Shown: piece by piece, positions 17,046 through 25,124 of the stretch
Numbering within the stretch: position 1 is the stretch's first letter
Layout: each line of letters opens with the position of its first letter
DNA from: Brevibacillus sp. JNUCC-41
Lineage (GTDB): Bacteria > Bacillota > Bacilli > Bacillales > DSM-1321
Length of the DNA: 64,000 nucleotides
Assembly: GCF_014844095.1 (NCBI RefSeq)
Contig: NZ_CP062163.1
Location: forward strand, 1-64,000
Direction of reading: 5' to 3'
Translations under genes and position numbers: made by a program
Notes under the pieces: generated by a model
What the model saw: only the letters and a program-made list of their open reading frames with translations
Databases searched by the model: none
Told to the model about the DNA's origin: nothing

Positions 17046-17663
17046 TTAAAACCTTATTTCTGGTAACTTCAATTCTTTTCTTAAAAGTTCAATTTCATTT
17101 GTAATTATAGTTCGAAGCTCTCTATATTTTTCATTAAGAAGAGCATAATCACTATGTTTTGATTTGAATTCCCAGCTCATTTCTAGAGCTATATTATATA
17201 CCTCCGAATCAGAATAAAATAAATTCGCGCTCAAAAATTCCATAAAATATATTTGTTCATCTGCATCTAATTTATTAAAATCATGTGCACCATGAGAAAA
17301 TTGATATTTATTAATAAGCGCATCCATTGGTCCATAAAATTTATTTAATCTATCCATATACGTTCGAGTCAGAATTTCTTGATTTCTAATATTCTTTTGT
17401 TCCTCGATAGTTCTTGTTACACCTTCCATAGTTGAAGAAATAGTCATCTTTACTCCTATTAAAGTCAAAGCTCCTGCAATTATCCCACCTACAATAGCGC
17501 CATAATAAGTTGCAAAAAAACTAATCCACGTATCTAACGTTCCATGAGTTATTGTTGTTCCCCAACTAAATACTAACAGATTCGTTATTAGCGGAAATGA
17601 TAATATGAATATAAGAAAATAGACCACACGCTTATTTTTTAATAATGATGATATAATATCCAC
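17046..17663 (-). CDS. Two-segment membrane protein of unknown function
   Basis: About 205 residues from GTG 17663, which has AAAGGGG 5 bp upstream; longer readings from 17732 have no ribosome binding site. Two membrane segments at about 11 to 31 and 50 to 70, the second with YYGAIVGGIIAGALTLIGV, then a cytoplasmic helical domain of about 130 residues containing NKFYGPMDALINKY. This layout recurs in Firmicute accessory membrane proteins, some linked to phage exclusion, but I do not recognise the family. It has its own terminator and sits beside other unassigned genes. Confidence 0.65.
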   Translation of the reverse strand: MDIISSLLKNKRVVYFLIFILSFPLITNLLVFSWGTTITHGTLDTWISFFATYYGAIVGGIIAGALTLIGVKMTISSTMEGVTRTIEEQKNIRNQEILTRTYMDRLNKFYGPMDALINKYQFSHGAHDFNKLDADEQIYFMEFLSANLFYSDSEVYNIALEMSWEFKSKHSDYALLNEKYRELRTIITNEIELLRKELKLPEIRF

Positions 17664-17721
17664 TTTTATCACCCCTTTCGCCCTATAAATTCGACAAAAG
17701 AAGATAAATTCCTTCAAATAT

Positions 17722-17749
17722 AAAAGCACCAAAATTAATGGATGCTTTT
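17722..17749 (-). terminator. Terminator after the 169-residue gene
   Basis: AAAAGCACC and GGATGCTTTT arms flank an AT loop just after the stop at 17755. The T run on the minus strand makes it read mainly in that direction. Confidence 0.55.
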
Positions 17750-17754
17750 ATTGT

Positions 17755-18264
17755 TTATTGAAAAACGTCTTTTAAAAGAGAATCTATATCTGTATATGAT
17801 ATTTGATTATTATTGCTTCTACCATAATGATAAACTGGGTTTTCATAATTCTTAGTTATGCTTTTTGCATGACCAATGTCCTTTTTCAATTTTACTATTT
17901 CTGCTTCCACCTTATCTTCCGGGATGGCAAAGAAACCTCCATTTCCTGTTGTCTTAATTACAACACGAATGGTATCTATCTCTTCATCACCCTTCATGAT
18001 GGAAATGATATTTCCACCAAATTGCTGTTCTCTGATTTCGGCCGTAAAAGTGAGCGTATTATAAGTAGCTGTCAGTTTGTTCGATTTTATTTTTGTTGCA
18101 AATCCTATATCTTGAAAGTATTGATCAATTTTCAACAAAAGTTCTACTGCTTTATCCTTTAACACAGGTACGACATTTTCACCATATATAACATTATTAA
18201 TCTCTTTGATTTTTTCCAGCTCTACTTTTAAATCTTCAACTTCTTTAAGTTTTAGTATGTTCAT
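17755..18264 (-). CDS. Cytoplasmic prophage protein of unknown function
   Basis: A 169-residue protein with an N-terminal helical region (LKVELEKIKEINNVIYG), a central antiparallel strand region (TATYNTLTFTAEI, DTIRVVIKTTGNGGFFAIP), then a helical and Asn-rich tail. There is no membrane segment or catalytic motif I can name. It is flanked by hairpins on both sides and so forms its own transcription unit in the accessory patch. The ATG has GGGGG about 8 bp upstream. Confidence 0.6.
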   Translation of the reverse strand: MNILKLKEVEDLKVELEKIKEINNVIYGENVVPVLKDKAVELLLKIDQYFQDIGFATKIKSNKLTATYNTLTFTAEIREQQFGGNIISIMKGDEEIDTIRVVIKTTGNGGFFAIPEDKVEAEIVKLKKDIGHAKSITKNYENPVYHYGRSNNNQISYTDIDSLLKDVFQ

Positions 18265-18339
18265 CTTTAGTCCCCCCGTAAAATTTATAGCAAGAATACT
18301 CTTTCGACAAAAGGGGTCGTGTTTTCCTTCTTAATCCAT

Positions 18340-18367
18340 AAAAAGACGACACCTTTTAAGTGCCGCC
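18340..18367 (-). terminator. Hairpin terminator, minus strand
   Basis: On the minus strand GGCGGCAC pairs with GTGTCGTC (two G-U pairs) and is followed by TTTTT. It would stop transcripts entering from the ArpU side. Confidence 0.5.
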
Positions 18368-18526
18368 CCTTTTCTTTATTCTCGATGATATAAATTTATC
18401 ATGTAAATCACTTAATAACACATGATATTTTTCGAATAAATTATGAAATTTCATCTAATTTTTTATCATTTATTTACTACTTTATATGTAGAATTGATTT
18501 ATAAACAGAATTGGAGGAAAGATAAA

Positions 18527-19183
18527 ATGAAAAAAATGACCGATATTGTTGGTGTTGTAAAAGAATTAATTGGGCCTGCAGCAACTGAAGTAATAGATTA
18601 CGGATTATCAATGGCACCATATATAGGTGAATTAAATCAAAACTATAAAATTAGTAGAGCTGAAAAAAGAATTAGGGAATCCAAGAATCAATTAATCGAA
18701 ATTAATAACTTATTACAAAGTGATTTAAAGGCCAAAGAATTTATGGAAAAAAGAATTGCGCCTATCTTTATTTCAGATTTAATAGAAGACCATGAGGATA
18801 GTAAAATTAATTATCTGTTGAATGGTTTTCAAAATGTATTCATAGAACAAAAATTTGAGGAAAGTATTGTTTTACACTATTTTGATATTTTACGAGGACT
18901 AAGATACGCTGACATAAGAACCCTTTATTACATTGCAGGGTTAGATGACATATATCCTTCAACTTTCTACTTTGAAGGTAGTGAATATGATTCTATTTCC
19001 AAAAGTATTTATAATAAATTATCAAACCTATATCTTGTTGATATCATGGGCAGACATGGCGCTATACTCGGAAAAATAGAACCAACACCTGAAAACGTCT
19101 GTATAAATAAAAGTTTAGGTAAAGAATTTTTACTATTTATCGCTCAAAATGAACAGGAAAAAGAAATTATTCGTTCTCTATGA
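18527..19183 (+). CDS. Prophage accessory protein of unknown function
   Basis: About 218 residues from ATG 18527, which follows GGAGGAAAG at a good distance; a longer reading from 18443 lacks such a site. A short amphipathic region (LIGPAATEVIDYGLSMAPYI) precedes a helical charged section to about 100, then a globular C-terminal half with HYFDILRGLRYADIRTLYYI. The layout loosely recalls Abi-alpha/DUF4393-type proteins, but this is weak. It lies on the plus strand between two minus-strand genes with a terminator behind it, a typical lysogen-expressed cargo arrangement. Confidence 0.6.
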   Translation: MKKMTDIVGVVKELIGPAATEVIDYGLSMAPYIGELNQNYKISRAEKRIRESKNQLIEINNLLQSDLKAKEFMEKRIAPIFISDLIEDHEDSKINYLLNGFQNVFIEQKFEESIVLHYFDILRGLRYADIRTLYYIAGLDDIYPSTFYFEGSEYDSISKSIYNKLSNLYLVDIMGRHGAILGKIEPTPENVCINKSLGKEFLLFIAQNEQEKEIIRSL

Positions 19184-19188
19184 AAATA

Positions 19189-19213
19189 GAAAAAGCCACT
19201 TCCAAGTGGCTTT
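19189..19213. terminator. Bidirectional terminator between convergent genes
   Basis: AAAGCCACTT and AAGTGGCTTT form a perfect stem with A and T runs on both sides, shared by the plus-strand gene ending at 19183 and the arpU-like gene ending at 19212. Confidence 0.8.
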
Positions 19214-19661
19214 AATCTGTATACTTTGTAACTGCAATGTTTAAATTTAAAGCTAGTCTATAAAATGCCTTCCATCGAATCTTAGCATATGTCATGGCAC
19301 TTATAGGAGGTTGAAACTTGTGGCAATAAACATTGAAATCAGTAAGATAATCCCCATCCTTTGACATATATCTTTCTTCAATTAAAAACCTTTCCATTTT
19401 CGGAAGCCTACTTACGGCCCTTTCAATTCGTTCACAAAAGTCTTTTCTATATTTCTGCTGATCCGCATTATAAATAGCAATGCTCCCAGTCTGGTCCCCG
19501 GTTTGATTAGTTGGTCCATGATACTTAATTTCTGGGCTTGCTGTAATGGCCGCTTCCCTTTCCTCGAAAATGAGGTATTTATATAAGCGATATTTCTCTA
19601 ATTCTGCCTCAACAGCTGTTTGAGTAGCTTTTCTATCTAATTCAGGTAATTCAAAGCTCAT
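19212..19661 (-). CDS. ArpU-family late transcription regulator
   Basis: About 149 residues from ATG 19661, which has GGAGG 6 bp upstream. The sequence has the ArpU/RinA-like helical pattern: LEKYRLYKYLIFEERE near the N-terminus, YRKDFCERIERAVSRLP in the middle and ISAMTYAKIRWKAFYRLA in the C-terminal helix-turn-helix. Such proteins switch on late phage genes from a promoter ahead of the packaging genes. The array at 16893 to 16988, upstream of the late cluster, is a candidate target but this link is speculative. Confidence 0.85.
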   Translation of the reverse strand: MSFELPELDRKATQTAVEAELEKYRLYKYLIFEEREAAITASPEIKYHGPTNQTGDQTGSIAIYNADQQKYRKDFCERIERAVSRLPKMERFLIEERYMSKDGDYLTDFNVYCHKFQPPISAMTYAKIRWKAFYRLALNLNIAVTKYTD

Positions 19662-19716
19662 GATATTCCTCCATCTTCTCAGAGGTACCCCAGGCAAGAG
19701 CCCAGAGCCAATTAAA

Positions 19717-20244
19717 TTAATCTAATAAATCATCGTCATTCAAGTTAGCAGCAAATGGATCATCATTATCGTCTTCATTTTTGTCAGGTTCTTCTTGAAC
19801 CTCGCTCTTTTCCTCCTGGTCCACATCATCTATACTCATTTGATTTGGAGAAACATTCGCGGTACCATCTTTATTAATCTTGTATTCAATACCTTCATGT
19901 TCATCTTCTTCATAGAAATCATCTACAGACATTTGTGAAGGTTCCATAAACAATGTGACGCTTCTTCCAGCATGTGGGTATAGTTTGATTACCTTTTCAT
20001 CCGAATCGCCTTTTATGTTAAATTTGAGCGTGGTTTTCTTCGAATCCTTCTGTACAGATACAAACTCTGCATTGAATGTTCCTGCATCGCTTTCTTCCAC
20101 ATTTAAAATCACGATCGATCCAGCTAATCCGACAAGCTCCTGAGTGTTTGGCAGCTCATTGCCTTGCACATGAAACTCCAGGACTTCCTTTTTGTCATCC
20201 TTTTGCATTTTCTTGAATAATACGTTCAATTTAGTATTTGTCAT
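19717..20244 (-). CDS. Acidic phage protein of unknown function
   Basis: A 175-residue protein. Residues 1 to 105 form two similar beta-rich segments (KDDKKEVLEFHVQGNEL and KDSKKTTLKFNIKGDSD), which looks like an internal duplication. The rest is disordered and very acidic, with two copies of QMS(V/I)DD and an end DDDLLD. Acidic tails occur in phage DNA-mimic and single-strand binding proteins, but no such function can be assigned. The start follows GGGGC; it lies just upstream of arpU. Confidence 0.65.
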   Translation of the reverse strand: MTNTKLNVLFKKMQKDDKKEVLEFHVQGNELPNTQELVGLAGSIVILNVEESDAGTFNAEFVSVQKDSKKTTLKFNIKGDSDEKVIKLYPHAGRSVTLFMEPSQMSVDDFYEEDEHEGIEYKINKDGTANVSPNQMSIDDVDQEEKSEVQEEPDKNEDDNDDPFAANLNDDDLLD

Positions 20245-20296
20245 AGTAAAAGCCCCTTTATATTCAAATTGGATTCAAAGTTCTGTTTTCCTGTAT

Positions 20297-20566
20297 TTAT
20301 AAAGCGTTTCTAGCCTTAGAAAGCCTTTTAGCAGCTCTTTCTCTCTGTTCATCTGTATAGACCCGTTCCTTTTTCATGCTGACCTGCTTTTCCGTCAAAG
20401 TTCCCTTAACAGCTATCGGCCTATCATCTTCGGATTCTATGACGTTTAACTCTGTTAAATTAGAGAGTTTTCGAATGTGTTTCGGCACAGTAGAGTAAAC
20501 GGTCCACTCGCCTGTACTGTTGTCAAAAACCAAAGAAGTTTCTTGTTCTTCTCGGGAATAAGCCAT
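20297..20566 (-). CDS. Small phage protein
   Basis: About 89 residues from ATG 20566, preceded by AAGGAGG; a longer reading from 20608 starts upstream of that site and is less likely. The N-terminal part (FDNSTGEWTVYSTVPKHIRKL) is strand-rich and the C-terminus is basic helix (DEQRERAAKRLSKAR). This type of protein is common in Bacillus phages near replication genes; no function is known to me. Confidence 0.65.
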   Translation of the reverse strand: MAYSREEQETSLVFDNSTGEWTVYSTVPKHIRKLSNLTELNVIESEDDRPIAVKGTLTEKQVSMKKERVYTDEQRERAAKRLSKARNAL

Positions 20567-20744
20567 ATTGTGTACCTCCTTGTTTATTCGTACTGTACGG
20601 AAGGTCAAGTTGCAGGAAAGTTTTTTGGTAATATTTACACACTTTTTAGGTCTTTCCTCATCGTTTTTATTTGTATATAATTACTTTTTAAACAATTTTT
20701 TGAATGGTTACTATATATTAACTAGAGAAAGGTTATGGTTATTA

Positions 20745-20903
20745 GTGTTATCTCTTAACGAAATGAAAAGTAAGATTAATTACTTGAGAACCCATTTAAT
20801 TGAAATTGGTATGTTACATGGCCTTTCTCACCCCGAAACTGTTAAATCAAGTCAAGAGTTAGATAAGTTGTTGTACCAATTTCAAAGAAACATATCAAAA
20901 TAA
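20745..20903 (+). CDS. Spo0E-like sporulation regulatory phosphatase
   Basis: About 52 residues from GTG 20745; an internal ATG at 20763 would give 46. The sequence carries the Spo0E/YisI/YnzD family pattern: a first helix (INYLRTHLIEIGM), a turn with HGLSHPETVK, and a second helix with SSQELDKLLYQF, including the SQELD signature. Family members dephosphorylate Spo0A-P and delay sporulation. Here the gene is prophage cargo on the plus strand with its own terminator at 20948. AGAAAGG lies 12 bp before the GTG. Confidence 0.8.
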   Translation: MLSLNEMKSKINYLRTHLIEIGMLHGLSHPETVKSSQELDKLLYQFQRNISK

Positions 20904-20947
20904 TCCTATATCCCGAGAAATTCCTTGGGCTTCATTCTATCTTTATA

Positions 20948-20977
20948 TTAAAAGATCACATGTCGTGGTCTTTTTTT
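20948..20977 (+). terminator. Terminator after the Spo0E-like gene
   Basis: AAGATCAC and GTGGTCTT arms with a short loop and a run of seven T on the plus strand. Confidence 0.8.
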
Positions 20978-21073
20978 AGTCCGAAAATACCTCACAATTT
21001 GTGTCAACTTTACAAGATTCCTTAATAACGGGTGCATTAGCTGAAAATCGAAGCTGCCTTTAAGTCTTTATGC

Positions 21074-21094
21074 AACTAAAGGGGCAGTTTAGTT
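21074..21094 (-). repeat. 21-bp dispersed repeat, copy 2
   Basis: Reverse complement AACTAAACTGCCCC, T, TTAGTT; matches 2318 to 2338 with one mismatch. It also forms the right arm of a local hairpin with CTGCCTTTA about 20 bp upstream. Confidence 0.55.
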
Positions 21095-21178
21095 CAACAA
21101 GCATAGTGTATTCGTACTGTCAGCTATTAGTTTGATTCTTGAATAATCATCAATTGTAAGAGCCATATTATTAAAATG

Positions 21179-21289
21179 ATGAAAAATATAAAACGACTAC
21201 CTATCCTAATAAGAGTTTTTTTAATTTACATATTTGTATTTCTCTTTATTGTCGCTGGTACTTTTCTCTTTAAAAAATATGGACTTTAA
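21179..21289 (+). CDS. Tiny single-pass membrane peptide
   Basis: A 36-residue ORF: a basic N-terminus (MKNIKRLPILIR), one hydrophobic span, and a FKKYGL tail. The ribosome binding site is weak. It is followed 20 bp later by a second tiny membrane ORF with a strong site, so the two may form a unit. The function is unknown; such peptides can be toxins or small membrane regulators. Confidence 0.35.
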   Translation: MKNIKRLPILIRVFLIYIFVFLFIVAGTFLFKKYGL

Positions 21290-21309
21290 CAAAAACTGAG
21301 GTGAGTTTA

Positions 21310-21438
21310 ATGTATGATACATGGATATATAGCCATATCATCAATACAGCGTTCTTCCCGATTTTTTTTCTCAGTGTAGCGATATTTATATCCGTTATCT
21401 TTATTCGTTTCGTAACCAAAAGTAAAAATAATTCGTAA
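21310..21438 (+). CDS. Tiny single-pass membrane peptide
   Basis: A 42-residue ORF starting MYDTWIYSHIINTAF, with one hydrophobic span and a basic C-terminus (RFVTKSKNNS). The ribosome binding site GAGGTGAG lies 4 to 5 bp before the ATG, stronger than for the preceding peptide. No family is recognised. Confidence 0.45.
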   Translation: MYDTWIYSHIINTAFFPIFFLSVAIFISVIFIRFVTKSKNNS

Positions 21439-21586
21439 TTTCAGGTATTCTCTAACCTCACAGTTTGTGTCTATTGTGCATCTTCCAAATAACCCGATTT
21501 AACGAAAATGTTCCTCCAAGCACGATTTAAACGATCCTTTTTTCTTTTGACCAAAGACTTTTTTAACCGACGTTTCCTTTTGGGCG

Positions 21587-22192
21587 TCATACTTTGGCCA
21601 CCTTCTTTTTCCTTTTCTTTTTAGGCTTTTCAACTGGATTTAAGATGGTATCTATAACCTCAGCTTGATAGCTTGGTAAGAATCCCGAGTTAATCGAACA
21701 TTCTTTTCCATTTTCAACCGTCCAAATATCTTTAGCTATTTCAGCAAGAATATAAGCATCTACTACATTGTCGCTTTTATGAACAAAGCCAAAATGTTCT
21801 TCTACAGCTTTCATGACTACTTTCTTTTTCTCTGGACCAGTTAGTCGTTTTTTATGGCCAACTTCCCCGACCCATCCAGTAACATTCACAAACTTTTTTA
21901 CAGCATTAGGAGCAGCTTCGTAGTATGTAATCCCTCGTTTGTATAGTGCGTTACGAATTCCCCAATGCAAGCCTCCTGCGAACATGGCCCTCTGAGTTTC
22001 ATAAGGAAAGCCTTCTATGCAAATAATGTCATCCATTCGTACATGGGCCATTACCTCATCAATCAGTGTGGACATTCTTTTTGGATCCTCGGAGCTGATG
22101 CCTTTTAATTCCTTATCTTTTAGAACGATACTACCCTGATTAATTGCAACAAATCCGGTTTTAGTTGATGGGTCTATTCCCACAAAACGCAT
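21587..22192 (-). CDS. RuvC-like Holliday junction resolvase
   Basis: A 201-residue RNase H-fold nuclease. It begins MRFVGIDPSTKTG, with the first catalytic Asp at 7; a second acidic residue lies in ICIEG near 60, and the final pair in KSDNVVDAYILAE near 141 to 146. The C-terminus is a basic KKRKKK tail. It probably resolves branched phage DNA before packaging. GGAGAGGAG precedes the start, which overlaps the small gene at 22161. Confidence 0.85.
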   Translation of the reverse strand: MRFVGIDPSTKTGFVAINQGSIVLKDKELKGISSEDPKRMSTLIDEVMAHVRMDDIICIEGFPYETQRAMFAGGLHWGIRNALYKRGITYYEAAPNAVKKFVNVTGWVGEVGHKKRLTGPEKKKVVMKAVEEHFGFVHKSDNVVDAYILAEIAKDIWTVENGKECSINSGFLPSYQAEVIDTILNPVEKPKKKRKKKVAKV

Positions 22193-22307
22193 TCATTTTT
22201 CTCCTCTCCTGTAGCAAACGTGCAGCTTCGTACCGTTCTCTTAATCTATTATTTTTATCTATAGCTATCTGATAGAGTTGTTGATTGGTAGCTTGTGTCA
22301 AATTCAT
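22161..22307 (-). CDS. Small phage protein between helicase and resolvase
   Basis: A 48-residue ORF starting MNLTQATNQQLYQIAIDKN, helical and rich in Arg, Gln and Glu. Its ATG overlaps the helicase stop (ATGA) and its end overlaps the resolvase start, so it is translationally coupled to both. The TNQQLYQIAxD pattern resembles short early-region proteins of Bacillus phages. The function is unknown. Confidence 0.6.
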   Translation of the reverse strand: MNLTQATNQQLYQIAIDKNNRLRERYEAARLLQERRKMNAFCGNRPIN

Positions 22308-23605
22308 GCCTGCTTTACCTCTCTCGGCACCTCAGTGAACTTCTGCTTCCAATTAAGGAATAGTAATTTAAATTCATTCACACCGATATCTCGACCTTTT
22401 GCGAAAGTTTGATTAATGATCTTTCCTTGAGAGGTCCTTTCACCTTCACTCCAAAGGAATTCAACTACATCAGCATCCTGTTCAATAGAACTTGATTCCT
22501 TTAAATCAGCTAACACCGGCCTTCTAGGAATTCCACCCTTATCAGAATCCCTAGTCATTTGTGACAGCATCATAAAGCAACAGTTTAGTTCCATGGCTAT
22601 TTGTTTAGCCTGACCTGTGACTCTTCCAATGGCTAAGGCCCTGGTATCGCCTTTTGTTTGAGGGATGTTCATGATCTGTAAATAATCAACAACAATCATG
22701 GCAATCTTCCCATGCTTCCTCTTAAACTGCTTGGCAGTAGCCTTGATTTCATCAATGGTTACTCCGGAACTATCCTGCATGAAGATTGGCAGGTATTCAA
22801 AATTGTCATAAGCCATATCAACAAGCTTTTGCTCTTTTTGATTCAAGTCTTTCATTTTGATTCTTTGGAAAGGGATACCTGTTTCAGCTGATATCATCCG
22901 ATCTTTTAAAGAATCCCTTTTCATTTCTTGACTCCAAATAAGCACGACACCTTCTTTTTGCTTAGCGACACCATTTATCCTTTGTAAAGCCAATGCTGTT
23001 TTTCCAACTGAAGGTCTACCAGCACTAACGAAAAGCCAACCTCTCCATATTCCTTGTGCCCACTTGTCATATTCGGAAAATCCCGTCTTAATAAACTCAG
23101 CTGGCGTTTTCAGATGCGTGTAATACTCTTCCCTGGATTCTGAAAAACTGAGCATCTTGGCATTATCTATTGGCCTTAATTCGGTCACCAATTGCTCTAC
23201 ATATGAAAAGAATTCTTCATCCGATTCATAATCACTCCTGGACATGCCTTCTATGATTTGTGCAGTATTCTTAATCCTACGTTCCATAGCCTTTGATCGA
23301 ATCATTTCAGCATAGTACTTAACATTTGCTGTAGTTGGACAGGATGCAGCTAATTCAGATAGGTATTGAACACCGCCAATTTTTTCGATATTCCCAAACT
23401 TAACGTATGCCTCAGTTACCGTAATGATATCCACTGGTTTTCCGCGCTTTTCTAGGAATCTCATTACTTTATAAATTTCTTTATGCTTAGGTATAAGAAA
23501 ATCTCGTTCTTCCAAGAATGTGACTTCATCAAGAACATCTGGTTCCAAGAAGACTGCTCCTAAAACCGATTGTTCGGCAGCCATTTCAGTTCCAGTTGAA
23601 ATCAT
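22304..23605 (-). CDS. DnaB-like replicative helicase
   Basis: About 433 residues from ATG 23605, which has AAGGGAAG 8 bp upstream; ATG 23584 is an alternative without a site. The N-terminal DnaB domain begins MAAEQSVLGAVFLEPDVLDE. The C-terminal RecA-like domain has Walker A SAGRPSVGKTAL near 215, Walker B IAMIVVDYLQIM, the QMTR sensor and an Arg finger region near SKG/FAKGRDIG. It is the ring helicase for phage DNA replication and overlaps the upstream initiator gene by 20 bp. Confidence 0.95.
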   Translation of the reverse strand: MISTGTEMAAEQSVLGAVFLEPDVLDEVTFLEERDFLIPKHKEIYKVMRFLEKRGKPVDIITVTEAYVKFGNIEKIGGVQYLSELAASCPTTANVKYYAEMIRSKAMERRIKNTAQIIEGMSRSDYESDEEFFSYVEQLVTELRPIDNAKMLSFSESREEYYTHLKTPAEFIKTGFSEYDKWAQGIWRGWLFVSAGRPSVGKTALALQRINGVAKQKEGVVLIWSQEMKRDSLKDRMISAETGIPFQRIKMKDLNQKEQKLVDMAYDNFEYLPIFMQDSSGVTIDEIKATAKQFKRKHGKIAMIVVDYLQIMNIPQTKGDTRALAIGRVTGQAKQIAMELNCCFMMLSQMTRDSDKGGIPRRPVLADLKESSSIEQDADVVEFLWSEGERTSQGKIINQTFAKGRDIGVNEFKLLFLNWKQKFTEVPREVKQA

Positions 23606-24353
23606 CTGGATTCTTCCCTTCAGCAATCCACTTCTGGAATTCAATATCTTTATCACGTGGATCAAATTGCTTTTGTTGTTTAGAAGGTTTCTTTTGACCT
23701 GCCATTTTCATAGCCAGTTTTGTAAATTGCTTTCTAAATGTGGAAGCCGATAAAATATTCGTTCTCCAAAAGTCATCTGTTACAACCCAATCCATAACAT
23801 CTTTTGCATGGCGTTTGTCTATCTTTTCAAGTTCAACCAGTTTCCTAAAATCATCTGCCCAGGTTTGTAAGTTAGCCCTGGCAATTAGATGTTCAATACC
23901 AGCTTCCTTGGCAACGATTTTGACCAGGTTGTGGAAGTAAACAGCCATTTTGTAATAAGTGTTATCCTCTTCATACACTTTCTTCTTGGCCACTTTCTTA
24001 GGCTTTACCAGCTTAGGGTCAGCTTGGACTTGACCTTCTCCGGATTCCCATTCTTCATAGTTTTTATTGACTCCCAATTTCCTGCCCCCTTTTATATCAA
24101 ATTCTGTAATTGAGATTATTCTTTTTTGAATAAGCTGATCTAATGCTTTTTGTGTTTGTCCCTTACTAGCCTCTATTTTCATTGCAAGATACGAAAGAGG
24201 TAAGGAATGTTCTGTCCTTCTAAAACCATACGTATAACGCCATATAGCCAATACGATTCTAAATTGGGTACCGTTTAATCTAAGTTTCATGATTTGTTCA
24301 AGTAATTCATTAGCAATTCTTGTGTATCCATTTTCGGTTTGTGGATTTGCCAT
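23586..24353 (-). CDS. Phage replication initiator (winged helix, DnaD/O-like)
   Basis: A 255-residue protein. Residues 1 to about 85 are a replication protein O-type winged helix (NGYTRIANELLEQIMKLRLN, then FRIVLAIWRYTYGF). A basic linker with KPKKVAKKKV follows, then a helical region (ILSASTFRKQFTKLAMKM) and a C-terminus resembling the helicase-loading tail, FQKWIAEGKNP. It would bind the phage origin and load the adjacent DnaB-like helicase. The origin may lie inside this gene, as in lambda, but I see no clear iterons. Confidence 0.9.
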   Translation of the reverse strand: MANPQTENGYTRIANELLEQIMKLRLNGTQFRIVLAIWRYTYGFRRTEHSLPLSYLAMKIEASKGQTQKALDQLIQKRIISITEFDIKGGRKLGVNKNYEEWESGEGQVQADPKLVKPKKVAKKKVYEEDNTYYKMAVYFHNLVKIVAKEAGIEHLIARANLQTWADDFRKLVELEKIDKRHAKDVMDWVVTDDFWRTNILSASTFRKQFTKLAMKMAGQKKPSKQQKQFDPRDKDIEFQKWIAEGKNPDDFNWN

Positions 24354-24386
24354 TTAGCTTCATCCGTTCTTTATAATCACTGGGTG

Positions 24387-25124
24387 TTAAAACACCTCGA
24401 TTTCATAATCTTCATTTGCTTTATAACCCTTCTTATCAAGGGCTCTTATGGTCGTTAATTTAGCCAACTCTGACATGTTGTTGGTGCTGGATAAGTGAGT
24501 AAGATATATCTTTTCCCCAACACCCTTCACTAGCTTAGTAAGGGCCTCAGCAGTTTGTGCATTACTTAGGTGTCCTATGTCAGATAGAATACGTGCCTTT
24601 GTTGCATTCGGATAATTGGAATGCTCGAGCATGATTGGATCGTGATTGGACTCTATGATAAAAAATTCACTATATTTCATGGTCTCTATCATTACGGAAT
24701 CTACCATTCCGGTGTCCAAGCAAACAGAAACTTTATCTCCAACCTTATCTACTATGGCGTATCCTATAGGCTCGAAAGCGTCATGGTAAACTTTAAATGG
24801 TGTTACATCAAAATCACTTACTAACATGTTGCCAACAATAATGTTCTGCAATTCTTTATTTACTCCCTTAATGCTTTTCCATTCACCCTCAGTTGCAAAA
24901 ACGGGAATTTGAAATTTATTGGCCAACGGAAGACCTTTTACATGATCTGAATGTGCATGTGTTATTAAAATGGCATCTATGGAGTCAGGACGAATCCCGA
25001 CATCCAGCAGCCTTTTTTCAATCTGTGTTTTTGGAATTCCTACATCTACTAAGATGGTATTCCCAGAGGAGCGAACAGCAATTACGTTACCACCTGAACC
25101 ACTTGCTAAGATGTCAACTTTCAT
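24387..25124 (-). CDS. Metallo-beta-lactamase-fold hydrolase (YycJ-like)
   Basis: A 245-residue protein with the metal site HAHSDH at about 57 to 62, further His in DIGHLSN and near the C-terminus (YLTHLSSTNN), and the early SGSGGNVIAVRS strand. YycJ/WalJ-like proteins are thought to act on DNA ends. Phage copies lie, as here, between RecT-like and replication genes, so a nuclease role in recombination is plausible but unproven. The ATG overlaps the stop of the small upstream gene. Confidence 0.85.
   Translation of the reverse strand: MKVDILASGSGGNVIAVRSSGNTILVDVGIPKTQIEKRLLDVGIRPDSIDAILITHAHSDHVKGLPLANKFQIPVFATEGEWKSIKGVNKELQNIIVGNMLVSDFDVTPFKVYHDAFEPIGYAIVDKVGDKVSVCLDTGMVDSVMIETMKYSEFFIIESNHDPIMLEHSNYPNATKARILSDIGHLSNAQTAEALTKLVKGVGEKIYLTHLSSTNNMSELAKLTTIRALDKKGYKANEDYEIEVF

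Larger units (their letters stand above)
20978..21586. other. Mostly non-coding prophage region with repeats
   Basis: It holds two tiny plus-strand membrane ORFs (listed separately), the second copy of a 21-bp dispersed repeat (21074 to 21094), and two similar short elements, CTCACAATTTGTGTC near 20991 and CTCACAGTTTGTGTC near 21458. The first contains the palindrome CACAA-T-TTGTG and might be an operator. Nothing else is recognisable. Confidence 0.5.

Noticed and set aside
17664..17732. N-terminal extension of the two-segment membrane protein
   Set aside because: It reads through the ribosome binding site AAAGGGG and adds a hydrophobic piece without its own start signal; GTG 17663 fits better.
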